Shown: piece after piece, positions 1 through 7,795 of the stretch | Position numbering within the stretch: the stretch's first letter is position 1 | How the letters are laid out: the number at the start of each line of letters is the position of its first letter | Assembly: GCA_023229645.1 (NCBI GenBank) | Contig: JALNYU010000006.1 | Span: 124,001 to 188,000 of the forward strand | Reading direction: 5' to 3' | DNA length: 64,000 bases | From: Nevskia sp. | GTDB taxonomy: Bacteria > Pseudomonadota > Gammaproteobacteria > Nevskiales > Nevskiaceae | The notes under the pieces: generated by a model | Seen by the model: the letters and a program-made list of their open reading frames with translations, nothing else | The model's database searches: none | Told to the model about the DNA's origin: nothing | Program-made: the position numbers and the translations under genes

Positions 1-649
1 ACGCCTCTCGTATTAATTCAATCGGCCGTAATGCGCGCCAAACAGTTACTACAACAATCGTGTTGGTGAGAAACCCAATGACCAGCAATAGCAGCAGCAA
101 CGGGCGCACCTCCTGCCATGCTTCCAATATTTCCTCGGCAGGATCGGAGTGAATCACGATCGGCACCATGCTGCCATTGGCGTCCATCAATATCCGCCGT
201 AACTCCCTCGGCGCAACAGTTACCCGGGCCGAGAACCATTGAGGCACTGCATCATCGATCGACCCCGGGCAATACTGGGCGTTGCTATTAAGCGGTTCGG
301 ATTCGAGCACAACGCATAAATGACGCGTGTGATCAAGCACATGGAGGAGTCCGGACATGCTTGGCACCGCATTTTCGGCACCACCACCTTGGTTTAAGCG
401 TCGCTCATCGATCAGTTCAGAGGCGAGCCACATCACGGAGTCAATCTCGTGCTGTACCGCGCGTCGGGAGTTGTTCAGCACTGCGAACAGGGCGACGACC
501 AATACCACGCCGAGCACGATGCCGATAAATACCGACAATCGTGTCTTTAGATCGACACGTGTACCGGCCCGGCGCAGCCAGCGCCCTTTCCGACACAAAA
601 ACCGCCATAAAGTTGGGGCAATGCCTAGCGCCGCCGCCGTTTCAGACAC
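1..649 (-). CDS. MoxY-like sensor histidine kinase, N-terminal part (cut by window edge)
   Basis: An open frame runs without a stop from a GTG at 649 to the left edge (216 codons). It gives a cytoplasmic start, a membrane helix (about residues 38-58, rich in Val/Leu), a periplasmic segment, a second helix (about 185-205) and the start of a HAMP-like linker reading ALRPIELIREA. The periplasmic part ends in HSDPAEEILEAWQE, which resembles the LapD/MoxY N-terminal sensor domain. MoxY is the sensor of the Paracoccus methanol-oxidation two-component system. The GTG overlaps the end of the response regulator gene by 8 bases, so the two are probably co-translated. The catalytic domains lie outside the window. 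The histidine-kinase identity is therefore inferred from this sensor domain and the adjacent regulator; a LapD-type protein is less likely. Confidence 0.72.
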   Translation of the reverse strand, partial: MSETAAALGIAPTLWRFLCRKGRWLRRAGTRVDLKTRLSVFIGIVLGVVLVVALFAVLNNSRRAVQHEIDSVMWLASELIDERRLNQGGGAENAVPSMSGLLHVLDHTRHLCVVLESEPLNSNAQYCPGSIDDAVPQWFSARVTVAPRELRRILMDANGSMVPIVIHSDPAEEILEAWQEVRPLLLLLLVIGFLTNTIVVVTVWRALRPIELIREA

Positions 650-1268
650 GAACTACGCCCACTGTGATCGCCAGGCGCGCCAATTCTGCCGCGGAGCGGA
701 GTCCTAGCTTATTGCGAATCTGCGAATAATGATTGGAGACTGTTTTGCCGCTGATACAAAGGCCGTCGGCGATTTCCCGCACTGACCGTCCTTCAGCAAT
801 CTGCCGAAAAATCTCAAACTCACGTTGCGATAACGTCCGCAAACCGTCGCCCGACTGCTGACCGATCTGCCGATAGTGCGCGACATCGGCTGAAAGAAAC
901 TCGCGGCCATGTGCAACTGCGTCGACTGCGGCAATTAACGTATCTGGCGCAGAGCGTTTGCTGACATAACCGAGGGCGCCGGCGGCGAACGCTCGCTCAA
1001 CGAAGACTGGCTCTTCATGAACGCTGAACGCCAATGCGCGCAAATTGGGGCTACGCACCCGCAATCGGCGGAGCAACTCAATTCCGCCAACGCCGGGCAA
1101 GGATAAGTCGGTAATCACGACATCCGGCTGGCATTCAAGAAACCGCCGGTAGCCCGCCGCTGCCGATGCAGCCTCGGCCACTACGGTGTATGCCGGTGCG
1201 CATTCCAACAGGCGCCGGTACCCCGCGCGAACCACTGCGTGGTCGTCGATCAGCAGAATTCTGGTCAT
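642..1268 (-). CDS. LuxR/NarL-family response regulator (MoxX/ExaE type)
   Basis: This 208-residue protein has a receiver domain with the acidic pair in LLIDDH, the phospho-acceptor at about Asp54 (VVITDLSLPG) and the conserved Lys in YVSKRS. A C-terminal LuxR helix-turn-helix follows (LSQREFEIFRQIAEG to VSNHYSQIRNKLG). It would be the DNA-binding partner of the overlapping sensor gene. Such pairs (MoxYX, ExaDE) control PQQ-alcohol-dehydrogenase genes, which fits the aldehyde dehydrogenase and pqq genes next door. I chose the ATG at 1268 because the protein then begins MTRILLIDDH as in the family. A TTG at 1301 would add eleven unrelated residues. A strong hairpin separates it from the aldehyde dehydrogenase gene upstream. 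Confidence 0.88.
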   Translation of the reverse strand: MTRILLIDDHAVVRAGYRRLLECAPAYTVVAEAASAAAGYRRFLECQPDVVITDLSLPGVGGIELLRRLRVRSPNLRALAFSVHEEPVFVERAFAAGALGYVSKRSAPDTLIAAVDAVAHGREFLSADVAHYRQIGQQSGDGLRTLSQREFEIFRQIAEGRSVREIADGLCISGKTVSNHYSQIRNKLGLRSAAELARLAITVGVVRV

Positions 1269-1306
1269 GCTTTTATCCGTTGTTAGATTTCTCCCGCACA
1301 AATGAT

Positions 1307-1338
1307 GCAGGCCCGGACGAGTCCTCGTCCAGGCCTGC
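1307..1338 (-). terminator. Strong hairpin between aldehyde dehydrogenase and response regulator genes
   Basis: The arms at 1307-1321 and 1324-1338 pair over 15 positions with one mismatch (GCAGGCC-GGACGAG core) around a 2-base loop. On the minus strand it follows the aldehyde dehydrogenase stop by 27 bases. The downstream bases are only mildly T-rich (ATCATTTGT), so it may be a weak terminator or an RNA-stability element. Confidence 0.6.
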
Positions 1339-1364
1339 AGTAACCGCTTAAAACTTAAAATCGA

Positions 1365-2876
1365 TTAGAGGCTAATGCAAACCGTCTTTGACTCTAAGTA
1401 GTTATTCAACACCAAGCTGCCCATTTCACGGCCCCAGCCCGACTGCTTGAAGCCACCGAACGGCAGCGAAGCGTCGAAGATGTTGTAGCAGTTGACCCAG
1501 ACCGTGCCAGCCTGCAAACGCGCTGCAAGACGATGAACCTTGCTGATGTCCTGCGACCAGATGCCCGAAGCGAGGCCAAATACGGAATCATTGGCGCGCC
1601 GAATGAGATCGTCGTCCAGATCTTTAAACTTGGTTGCAACGACAACCGGCCCGAAGATTTCTTCCTGCACAACCTTCATGTGGTCTTCAGTGTTGACCAT
1701 CAAAGTCGGTTCAACGAAGTAGCCCTCGTTACCCCAACGTGAGCCGCCGCTGGCAGCAGATGCACCCTGCGATTTACCGGACTCGATGAAGCCAGTAACG
1801 CGCTCAAGCTGAATCTGCGAGACCAACGGTCCCAACTGCGTGGTCGGATCGAGGCCCGGGCCCACTTTCAGATTCTTCGCGTACTTGGCAATGCCTTCAA
1901 CGACTTGGTCATAGACCTTTTCCTGAATATACAGGCGCGATCCAGCCGCACAGCACTGGCCTTGGTTGAAGAAAATACCGTTGGCGGCCCCCGGAATTGC
2001 GATGTCGAGGTTGGCGTCATCAAGAATGATAACCGGCGATTTCCCGCCCAATTCCAGCGACAGCTTCTTCAGATCGTGCGCGGCAGCCTTAACAATCAGC
2101 TTGCCCACTTCCGTCGAACCAGTGAACGCGATCTTATCGACCAGCGGATGCGCGACCAGAGGCGCGCCAGTGGTTTCACCGAAGCCGGTGATGATATTCA
2201 GCACGCCGTCCGGCAAGCCTGCTTCCTGGCAGATTTCGCCAAGACGCAACGCTGTCAACGGCGTCTCTTCGGCCGGCTTGAGCACCACTGTGCAGCCGCT
2301 GGTCAGCGCTGGGCCGAGCTTCCAAGCCGCCATCAACAGCGGGAAATTCCACGGAATAATCTGACCGACGACACCGATCGGTTCGCGGCGGGTGTAGGCG
2401 TGGTACTCGGCGCCCGGCGTGTACGGCACGGACGGCTGGATCGTTGAGCCATCCAATTTGGTGGCAAAACCGGACATGTAATGAAACAGGTCGGCCGCCA
2501 GCGGAATATCGGCGGCGCGAGCGACCGATACCGGCTTGCCGTTGTCGAGCGATTCAAGCTGGGCGAGTTCATCCGCATACTTCAGGATGAGGTCGCCGAT
2601 GCGCGAGACAATGCGTCCGCGCTCAGACGGCGTCAGCTTGCGCCACGGGCTGCCTTCAGTGAAGGCCTTGCGCGCGGCCTTGACCGCCATATCGACGTCT
2701 TCTTTGTTGCCGGCTGGAACGTGTGCAATCACCTGCCCCGTTGCCGGATTGTAAACTTCGAAGGTCTCGCCGGATTGGGATTCAACCCATTTTCCGTCGA
2801 TCAACAGCTTCCGCTTGCCGTTGATGAACTGCAGGACCTCTTTGCTCAGTGTTTCTAGACCTTTAGCTCCGTCCAT
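1365..2876 (-). CDS. NAD-dependent aldehyde dehydrogenase
   Basis: This 503-residue cytoplasmic enzyme oxidises an aldehyde to its acid with NAD(P). Visible family features are the cofactor-binding GQIIPWNFPLLM segment, the FTGSTEVGK turn, the general-base Glu in LELGGKSP (about 274) and the catalytic Cys in FFNQGQCCAAGS (Cys308, with a second Cys at 309). Length and motifs match the class that includes acetaldehyde and phenylacetaldehyde dehydrogenases. It would take over aldehydes produced by periplasmic PQQ dehydrogenases. A -24/-12 promoter lies about 125 bases upstream, and an AcoR-like sigma-54 activator is transcribed divergently, so aldehyde- or alcohol-induced expression is likely. 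The exact substrate cannot be read from sequence. Confidence 0.93.
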   Translation of the reverse strand: MDGAKGLETLSKEVLQFINGKRKLLIDGKWVESQSGETFEVYNPATGQVIAHVPAGNKEDVDMAVKAARKAFTEGSPWRKLTPSERGRIVSRIGDLILKYADELAQLESLDNGKPVSVARAADIPLAADLFHYMSGFATKLDGSTIQPSVPYTPGAEYHAYTRREPIGVVGQIIPWNFPLLMAAWKLGPALTSGCTVVLKPAEETPLTALRLGEICQEAGLPDGVLNIITGFGETTGAPLVAHPLVDKIAFTGSTEVGKLIVKAAAHDLKKLSLELGGKSPVIILDDANLDIAIPGAANGIFFNQGQCCAAGSRLYIQEKVYDQVVEGIAKYAKNLKVGPGLDPTTQLGPLVSQIQLERVTGFIESGKSQGASAASGGSRWGNEGYFVEPTLMVNTEDHMKVVQEEIFGPVVVATKFKDLDDDLIRRANDSVFGLASGIWSQDISKVHRLAARLQAGTVWVNCYNIFDASLPFGGFKQSGWGREMGSLVLNNYLESKTVCISL

Positions 2877-3001
2877 TGTCAGATCTCCTCAATAATTTGT
2901 TTGGGAATTTGTTCGGGATTTCAGTTCGTGCATACGCGGCGTTTCGAAAGCTCTTCTAGGCACACCAATCGAAATAACACGCGTCGCATCCAGAGGCCTG
3001 G

Positions 3002-3017
3002 GGCAAGAAGCAAGCCA
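3002..3017 (-). promoter_or_regulatory. Candidate sigma-54 (-24/-12) promoter of the aldehyde dehydrogenase gene
   Basis: Read on the minus strand the site is TGGCTTGCTTCTTGCC. It carries the TGGC (-24) and TTGC (-12) elements with the required ten bases between GG and GC. Transcription would start near 2990, about 115 bases before the ATG at 2876. The enhancer-binding activator is the adjacent divergent gene. Confidence 0.6.
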
Positions 3018-3029
3018 TTTGTAAGCAGC

Positions 3030-3056
3030 AATTTAACTATCTGTTTTAGTTAAATT
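3030..3056. promoter_or_regulatory. 10-bp perfect inverted repeat in divergent promoter region
   Basis: AATTTAACTA and TAGTTAAATT are perfect inverted arms around a 7-base spacer, in the AT-rich centre of the intergenic region just upstream of the -24 element. It could be an operator or a bend/IHF-type site. It is closer to the -24 box than a usual enhancer. Confidence 0.4.
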
Positions 3057-3132
3057 CTTTTAGAAACACTCCAAATTCGGCCGCGCTGGGCTGTCACGAC
3101 CTCGGTTCGCTCGTCACGTGAAGCTGTCCCGA

Positions 3133-3145
3133 GATTGACGCAATC
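3133..3145. promoter_or_regulatory. Candidate upstream activator site (GATTG-ACG-CAATC)
   Basis: A perfect 5-bp inverted repeat with a 3-base centre lies about 120 bases upstream of the aldehyde dehydrogenase -24 box. It shares the nine-base word TGACGCAAT with 5468-5476, about 90 bases upstream of the pqqA -24 box. Both distances suit enhancer sites of a sigma-54 activator. The assignment to the neighbouring AcoR-like protein is inference. Confidence 0.35.
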
Positions 3146-3345
3146 CGTACGCGACGCCGAGACGAATCCGACCCAGAGCGCCCGCTGGCGATTGACTGCC
3201 CCCGCATTCCGGATTACTGTCCAGCAGCAGTAACGTTTCATTTACGGTCCGTGACGCCTGTTTTATATCGACGACACGGCCGATCCGGAGGAGACACTAG
3301 CTGTCGCGACTATGCAGCGCGATAGCACTACCCGAGAGGCAGAAA

Positions 3346-5409
3346 ATGGGCGATACCGCCATTGTCCAACACGCGCACGGAGTGCTCGGCATGGTGCATG
3401 GCCATCCTGGATCAACCAAGACAAATCTTGAAGAGGCGGTGCGCACATCCTGGCAGCGCTGCCTAAACGAATATCAGTTAGACCCGTCACGCTTGCATTC
3501 GCCGTGCATTATCGACCGCAGCAATCTCAAGGATTTGCAAGCGCGGCACGACGAGCTTGTGGAGATCGCGCGGGCCGAGATGGATACGCTCTACAATCAG
3601 ATTAGCGGCTCAGGCTACGCCCTGCTGCTGACTGATGCGAAGGGCATTATCCTGTCCGAGAAGATTGACCCAACACTGACTAAGATGTTTCGTAGTGCCG
3701 GCCTTATCGTCGGCGCCGAATGGAGTGAGCGTAGCGAAGGAACCAACGGAATTGGGACCTGCATAGCCGAGGGGCGCTCAATCACGATCCATCGTAACGA
3801 TCATTTCCGGGCTCGTCACATCGGATTATCGTGCTCAGGCACGCCGATCCGGGACGTCAATGGAGATCTCGTCGCCGTGCTTGACGCATCCTCAGTGGGT
3901 TCGCATGACACCAGGGCCAGCCAGATGCACACGATGGCGCTGGTCAATACTTCCGCCCGACTAATCGAGAAATGCCTATTCCTACGGCGCTGCCAGCCGT
4001 ACCGAATATTGCGCTTCCACAGCCGGCCGGAATTCGTCAATCTCTTGCACGACGCCGCGGTAGCACTCTCAGAAACCGGCACCATCCTAGCCGCGGATGA
4101 TATGGCGGTGTCGCTGCTATCGGTTCCGAATCGAGCGAGCCTAATCGGCCACCATGTCGGCGAGCTCTTCGACATTGGCGAGCCCGAGCTGCAGCAGATG
4201 GCAACCGCCCGTCAGGCCTTGCTACCGGTGCGCGATATCCGCTTGGGACGCCGTTTTTTTGCCACCCTTGCTCAGCCGCAATTTTTATCGCGCTTGCCGT
4301 CCTCAAGCGCGTCATCGACGGTTATTAGCGCCGACAGAGTCCACATCACACCGGGCGTAGAGCAAAAAAATGCGCTGACGCTGAGCGATCTCGCTGGGCA
4401 AGACCCACAGATGCTGCGCAACATCCGCAACGCAACCCGCCTCGCAAACTCACGCGTACCGATTTTGATCCAGGGCCCAACCGGCTCAGGCAAAGAGGTT
4501 TTCGCCAAAGCAGTTCATAACGCTAGCGCTCGCGCCAATAAGCCATTTGTTGCAGTGAACTGTGCAGCGATTCCGGAAACCTTGATCGAGTCAGAATTAT
4601 TTGGTTACAAGGCCGGCGCTTTTACCGGCGCACGCAAGGAAGGCATGCGTGGCCGCATTCAGCAAGCCTGCGGTGGCACACTCTTCCTTGATGAAATTGG
4701 TGACATGCCGCTGAGCTTGCAAACACGCTTGCTGCGCGTACTTGAAGAACAGGAAGTGGCGCCGTTAGGCAGCGAAATTTCGATCAAAGTCGAGCTATTC
4801 GTCATTAGCGCCTCCCACCGCGCGCTAGGCGAAATGGTGGCCCGTGGGGAATTCCGCGAAGATCTTTTTTATCGCTTAAACGGCATGGTGCTCGAACTCC
4901 CGGCGTTGCGCGAACGGGGCGATATCGAACAGCTCATTCGACGCTTTATTGCCCTGGAAGCACATGGCTTAGCGCATTCAATCGAGATCGAAAACGATGC
5001 TTTTGAACGTCTGCTCTCTTATGCCTGGCCGGGCAATATCCGAGAACTACGAAATGTTATTCGAACTGCGCTTGCGATCAGCGAGAACGGCGTCATTCGC
5101 ATTAGCGATCTCCCCCGTAGCCTACAGAACAGCATTCCCGGCGGCGCACGCCAGCCTGCAACACCCGCGCTCGTAGCGGAGTCATCAGGTGGCGCTGTCG
5201 CGCTGCCAGCGCCGACGGCAGCACCGTCGAGCAATGCCCTTGAGGCAGCGGAACGGCTGGCGCTACTCCGTGCCGTTGAGAACAATCATTGGAATATGAC
5301 GTTAACGGCCCGAGACCTCGGTATGAGCCGCAACACCTTGTACCGAAAACTGCGGCGTCACAATATTTCGCTAGACGATGGGCGGCGCAGCTCGGTGTCC
5401 CGTATGTGA
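3346..5409 (+). CDS. AcoR-like sigma-54-dependent transcriptional activator
   Basis: This 687-residue enhancer-binding protein has an N-terminal GAF-type sensor region (about 60-220), a AAA+ domain and a C-terminal Fis helix-turn-helix. The AAA+ part has Walker A at about 377-384 (GPTGSGKE), the sigma-54 contact loop GAFTGA at 424-429 and Walker B FLDEIGDMP. The HTH reads LTARDLGMSRNTLYRKLRR. Members such as AcoR respond to small carbonyl compounds or alcohols. The ATG at 3346 has an AGAGG ribosome site. It lies between two -24/-12 promoters (aldehyde dehydrogenase and pqqA) and probably activates both. The effector is unknown. Confidence 0.93.
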   Translation: MGDTAIVQHAHGVLGMVHGHPGSTKTNLEEAVRTSWQRCLNEYQLDPSRLHSPCIIDRSNLKDLQARHDELVEIARAEMDTLYNQISGSGYALLLTDAKGIILSEKIDPTLTKMFRSAGLIVGAEWSERSEGTNGIGTCIAEGRSITIHRNDHFRARHIGLSCSGTPIRDVNGDLVAVLDASSVGSHDTRASQMHTMALVNTSARLIEKCLFLRRCQPYRILRFHSRPEFVNLLHDAAVALSETGTILAADDMAVSLLSVPNRASLIGHHVGELFDIGEPELQQMATARQALLPVRDIRLGRRFFATLAQPQFLSRLPSSSASSTVISADRVHITPGVEQKNALTLSDLAGQDPQMLRNIRNATRLANSRVPILIQGPTGSGKEVFAKAVHNASARANKPFVAVNCAAIPETLIESELFGYKAGAFTGARKEGMRGRIQQACGGTLFLDEIGDMPLSLQTRLLRVLEEQEVAPLGSEISIKVELFVISASHRALGEMVARGEFREDLFYRLNGMVLELPALRERGDIEQLIRRFIALEAHGLAHSIEIENDAFERLLSYAWPGNIRELRNVIRTALAISENGVIRISDLPRSLQNSIPGGARQPATPALVAESSGGAVALPAPTAAPSSNALEAAERLALLRAVENNHWNMTLTARDLGMSRNTLYRKLRRHNISLDDGRRSSVSRM

Positions 5410-5422
5410 CACACATTGCCCA

Positions 5423-5455
5423 ATTGAGCGTCACAGCCTTATTGATCCGCTCAAT
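5423..5455. promoter_or_regulatory. 8-bp inverted repeat upstream of pqqA
   Basis: ATTGAGCG (5423-5430) and CGCTCAAT (5448-5455) are perfect inverted arms with a 17-base spacer, 110-140 bases upstream of the pqqA -24 box. This is a reasonable position for an enhancer-binding activator. No functional proof is visible. Confidence 0.35.
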
Positions 5456-5467
5456 CGCACGATTAAA

Positions 5468-5476
5468 TGACGCAAT
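5468..5476. promoter_or_regulatory. Candidate upstream activator word TGACGCAAT (second copy)
   Basis: The same nine bases occur at 3136-3144 upstream of the aldehyde dehydrogenase promoter. This copy ends about 90 bases before the pqqA -24 box. With regions this short, a chance match remains possible. Confidence 0.3.
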
Positions 5477-5564
5477 TGACATCGTTTTATCCATCGGTAC
5501 AAACTCCAAGCGCAGCAAATGCTTGACACTGCTGCAGCGAGAAGATCGGGAACTTATCCCGACG

Positions 5565-5580
5565 TGGCACAGTCTCTGCA
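5565..5580 (+). promoter_or_regulatory. Sigma-54 (-24/-12) promoter of pqqA
   Basis: TGGCACAGTCTCTGCA differs from the consensus TGGCAC-N5-TTGCA at one position and keeps the GG-N10-GC spacing. Transcription would begin near 5591, about 60 bases ahead of pqqA, whose GGAGGA ribosome site is intact. It lies 155 bases after the sigma-54 activator gene, pointing to direct control of PQQ synthesis by that protein. Confidence 0.72.
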
Positions 5581-5652
5581 ACGTTGCACTGTCCGAAGTA
5601 AGGACTAAGGTGTGTAGTATTTATAGTTGTATTTGATACGGAGGAATTACCA

Positions 5653-5727
5653 ATGCGTTGGACGAAACCGAGCTTCACCGAAATGCGCTTCGGCATGGAA
5701 GTGACGATGTACATTCTCAACCGCTAA
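5653..5727 (+). CDS. pqqA: Pyrroloquinoline quinone precursor peptide PqqA
   Basis: This 24-residue peptide begins MRWTKPSFTEMRFGMEV and ends with TMYILNR. The Glu16-x3-Tyr20 pair, whose side chains are cross-linked by PqqE and become the PQQ skeleton, is intact. A GGAGGA ribosome site lies about 8 bases before the ATG. It is followed by a strong terminator-like hairpin before pqqB, which would let the peptide message be made in excess over the enzymes. It is too short for usual gene-length cut-offs but is certain from its sequence and position. Confidence 0.97.
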   Translation: MRWTKPSFTEMRFGMEVTMYILNR

Positions 5728-5787
5728 TACTTTTGGCGGGATACCGAAACGGGACCATTCGTATCGGCTACTGCCATAAAGCGGTTA

Positions 5788-5822
5788 CAAAGCCCCCGGT
5801 TCACCCCGGGGGCTTTGTTTTA
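5788..5822 (+). terminator. Terminator/attenuator between pqqA and pqqB
   Basis: A perfect 12-bp stem (CAAAGCCCCCGG / CCGGGGGCTTTG), a 6-base loop and a TTTTAT tail follow pqqA by 60 bases. It looks like a Rho-independent terminator. Partial read-through would set the known excess of pqqA message over pqqBCDE. Confidence 0.85.
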
Positions 5823-5845
5823 TCCTTTAAAATCAAAACACTAAT

Positions 5846-5851
5846 TATAAT
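5846..5851 (+). promoter_or_regulatory. Possible -10 box of a pqqB promoter
   Basis: A perfect TATAAT lies just after the terminator and 6 bases before the pqqB GTG. A start 7 bases downstream of it would fall on the GTG itself, giving a leaderless message. No good -35 box is seen (TCCTTT at 17-bp spacing), and the region is AT-rich, so this may be chance. Confidence 0.3.
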
Positions 5852-5857
5852 AATACC

Positions 5858-6772
5858 GTGAAAATCCGCATTCTCGGTTCTGCTGCTGGTGGCGGCTTCC
5901 CGCAGTGGAATTGCAACTGCACGACCTGCGCCGGCCAGCGCAGCGGCACTTTGCACGCTGAAGCGCGCACGCAGTCGTCAATTGCAGTAAGTGCCAACGG
6001 TGTCGACTGGGCATTAATCAATGCCTCGCCGGATATCCGCGCGCAACTGCTCGCCGCGCCGGAAATGCAGCCGAATCGAGCGCTACGCGATACCGGCATC
6101 AAGGCTGTGGTGTTGATGGACGCGCAAATCGACCACGTTACCGGCTTATTAATGTTGCGCGAGTCGAAACAGCGGCTGCCGGTGTACTGCTCTGCGCGCG
6201 TTAAAGCTGATCTCACCAGCGGCTTCCCGATTTTCAATATTCTCGAACACTACTGCGGGGTTGATTGGCAGGAAATCAAGCCCGACGGCGGCGCGTTCAC
6301 AATCGCGGGCATCGACGGCATTGAATTTACCGGCGTGCCGTTGACCAGCAAGGCGCCGCCTTACTCGCCGCATCGCGCCAACCCGGCGCCTGGCGATAAT
6401 CTCGGTCTGCTGATGTACGACCGCGCGAGCGGCAAGCGAGCGTTCTACGCCCCCGGCCTCGGCATCATCGAACCGCAGGTAGAAACCGCAGCAACGCAAT
6501 CTGATCTCATCTTGGTCGACGGCACCTGCTGGCGCGATGACGAAATGGCACAGCGCGGCGTTGGCAGCAAACTCGCCAGCGAAATGGGCCATCTCTGCCA
6601 GTCTGGCGAAGACGGCATGCTGCAATGGCTGGCACGGTTTCCGAACCGCCGCCGTATTCTGATCCATATCAACAACACCAACCCGATATTGGTGGAAGAT
6701 AGTGCGGAGCGAGCAGCCGTAATCGAACGCGGCATTGAAGTCGCGCGAGACGGCATGATTCTGGAGCTATAA
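5858..6772 (+). CDS. pqqB: PQQ biosynthesis protein PqqB
   Basis: This 304-residue metallo-beta-lactamase-fold protein begins MKIRILGSAAGGGFPQWNCN, the family signature including the Cys-rich zinc-site region (NCNCTTCAGQ). PqqB has been assigned an oxidative step on the PqqA-derived Glu-Tyr intermediate. An Asp-His pair (DAQIDHVTGLL) and later His residues supply the metal site. The start is GTG and I see no Shine-Dalgarno sequence before it, which is odd for an operon gene; a leaderless start is discussed separately. pqqC follows after 2 bases. Confidence 0.96.
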   Translation: MKIRILGSAAGGGFPQWNCNCTTCAGQRSGTLHAEARTQSSIAVSANGVDWALINASPDIRAQLLAAPEMQPNRALRDTGIKAVVLMDAQIDHVTGLLMLRESKQRLPVYCSARVKADLTSGFPIFNILEHYCGVDWQEIKPDGGAFTIAGIDGIEFTGVPLTSKAPPYSPHRANPAPGDNLGLLMYDRASGKRAFYAPGLGIIEPQVETAATQSDLILVDGTCWRDDEMAQRGVGSKLASEMGHLCQSGEDGMLQWLARFPNRRRILIHINNTNPILVEDSAERAAVIERGIEVARDGMILEL

Positions 6773-6774
6773 CA

Positions 6775-7530
6775 ATGAACGTATCGATCGTCAAAGACGA
6801 CGTCGCGCCGTGGAGCCGAGAGGAATTTGCCGCTCGCCTACAGGCAATGGAGCCTTATTATCATATTCATCACCCGTTTCAGGTCAAGATGAATTCCGGC
6901 CAGCTATCAAAAGCGGCCGTGCAAGGCTGGGTGTTGAATCGCTTTTATTACCAAACTGCGATCCCGAATAAGGACGCAGCGCTGCTTTCAAACTGCCCAG
7001 ATCGTGAAGTACGTCGCCGCTGGATCCAGCGCATTATCGACCACGACGGCAACGAGCAGGCCGAAGGCGGCATCGAACGCTGGGTACGCCTTGGCATGGC
7101 CTGCGGCCTGCCGCGCGAGCAAATTGAATCACAGCGGGACGTACTGCCCGGCGTGCGCTTCGCGGTTGATGCCTACGTTAACTTTGTCCGCCGTGCGTCA
7201 TGGCAGGAAGGTGTGGCCTCATCACTCACTGAACTGTTCGCGCCGACGATACATAAGGAGCGGATCAGTGAGTGGCCAAAGCACTACCCATGGATCGAAC
7301 AAACCGGGCTCGATTACTTCAAAGGTCGCGTTAGCGAAGCACATCGAGACGTTGCACACGGCATGGGCCTGACGCTGGACTTATTCCGCACCCGCGCCGA
7401 GCAGGAACGCGCACTTGAGATCCTCCGCTTCAAACTGAGTGTACTGTGGACGATGCTGGACGCGATGACGATGGCTTATCTGTACGAACAGCCGCCCTTT
7501 TTCAACGTAAAAGGCCCGCTCAATGTCTGA
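6775..7530 (+). CDS. pqqC: Pyrroloquinoline-quinone synthase PqqC
   Basis: This 251-residue cofactor-free oxidase carries out the last step, ring closure and eight-electron oxidation of AHQQ to PQQ. Family features visible are the N-terminal YYHIHHPFQVKMNSGQ segment, the FYYQTAIPNKDAALL stretch, the DHDGNE motif and ELFAPTIHKERI. It belongs to the TenA/heme-oxygenase-like helical fold. Length is normal. Its end overlaps pqqD by 8 bases. Confidence 0.97.
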   Translation: MNVSIVKDDVAPWSREEFAARLQAMEPYYHIHHPFQVKMNSGQLSKAAVQGWVLNRFYYQTAIPNKDAALLSNCPDREVRRRWIQRIIDHDGNEQAEGGIERWVRLGMACGLPREQIESQRDVLPGVRFAVDAYVNFVRRASWQEGVASSLTELFAPTIHKERISEWPKHYPWIEQTGLDYFKGRVSEAHRDVAHGMGLTLDLFRTRAEQERALEILRFKLSVLWTMLDAMTMAYLYEQPPFFNVKGPLNV

Positions 7531-7795
7531 ACCATCGCTCAGCGCCGGCCCGATTCGCCTTGCACGCGGCCATCGCGTGCAATTCGAGCAAGCCCAAAAT
7601 TGCGATGTCCTTCTGTATCCAGAAGGCGTCGTGCAGTTGAATGAAAGCGCCGCTGTCATCCTGAAACTGGTCGACGGCACACGAACCGCAGCCGATATTG
7701 CTGCAGAGCTGAACCGCCAGTACCCGGGCGAAGACCTGACGGCGGATGTGCGAGAATTTTTGGAGATAGCCAATGCACGAGGGTGGATTACCTAA
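7523..7795 (+). CDS. pqqD: PqqA-binding chaperone PqqD
   Basis: This 90-residue RiPP recognition element binds PqqA and delivers it to PqqE. The typical pattern is present: VQFEQAQNCDVLLYPEGVVQLNESAAVILKLVDG in sequence with a C-terminal helix ending in EFLEIANARGW. The gene overlaps pqqC (8 bases) and pqqE (23 bases), so the three are probably translationally coupled. PqqD is separate here rather than fused to PqqC or PqqE as in some species. Confidence 0.96.
   Translation: MSEPSLSAGPIRLARGHRVQFEQAQNCDVLLYPEGVVQLNESAAVILKLVDGTRTAADIAAELNRQYPGEDLTADVREFLEIANARGWIT

Noticed and set aside
357..707. Plus-strand frame over the first sensor-kinase gene.
   Set aside because: It is antisense to a convincing MoxY-type sensor with two membrane helices that overlaps the response regulator gene.
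1905..2447. Long plus-strand frame within the aldehyde dehydrogenase gene.
   Set aside because: Shadow frame of a clear minus-strand gene; no own features.
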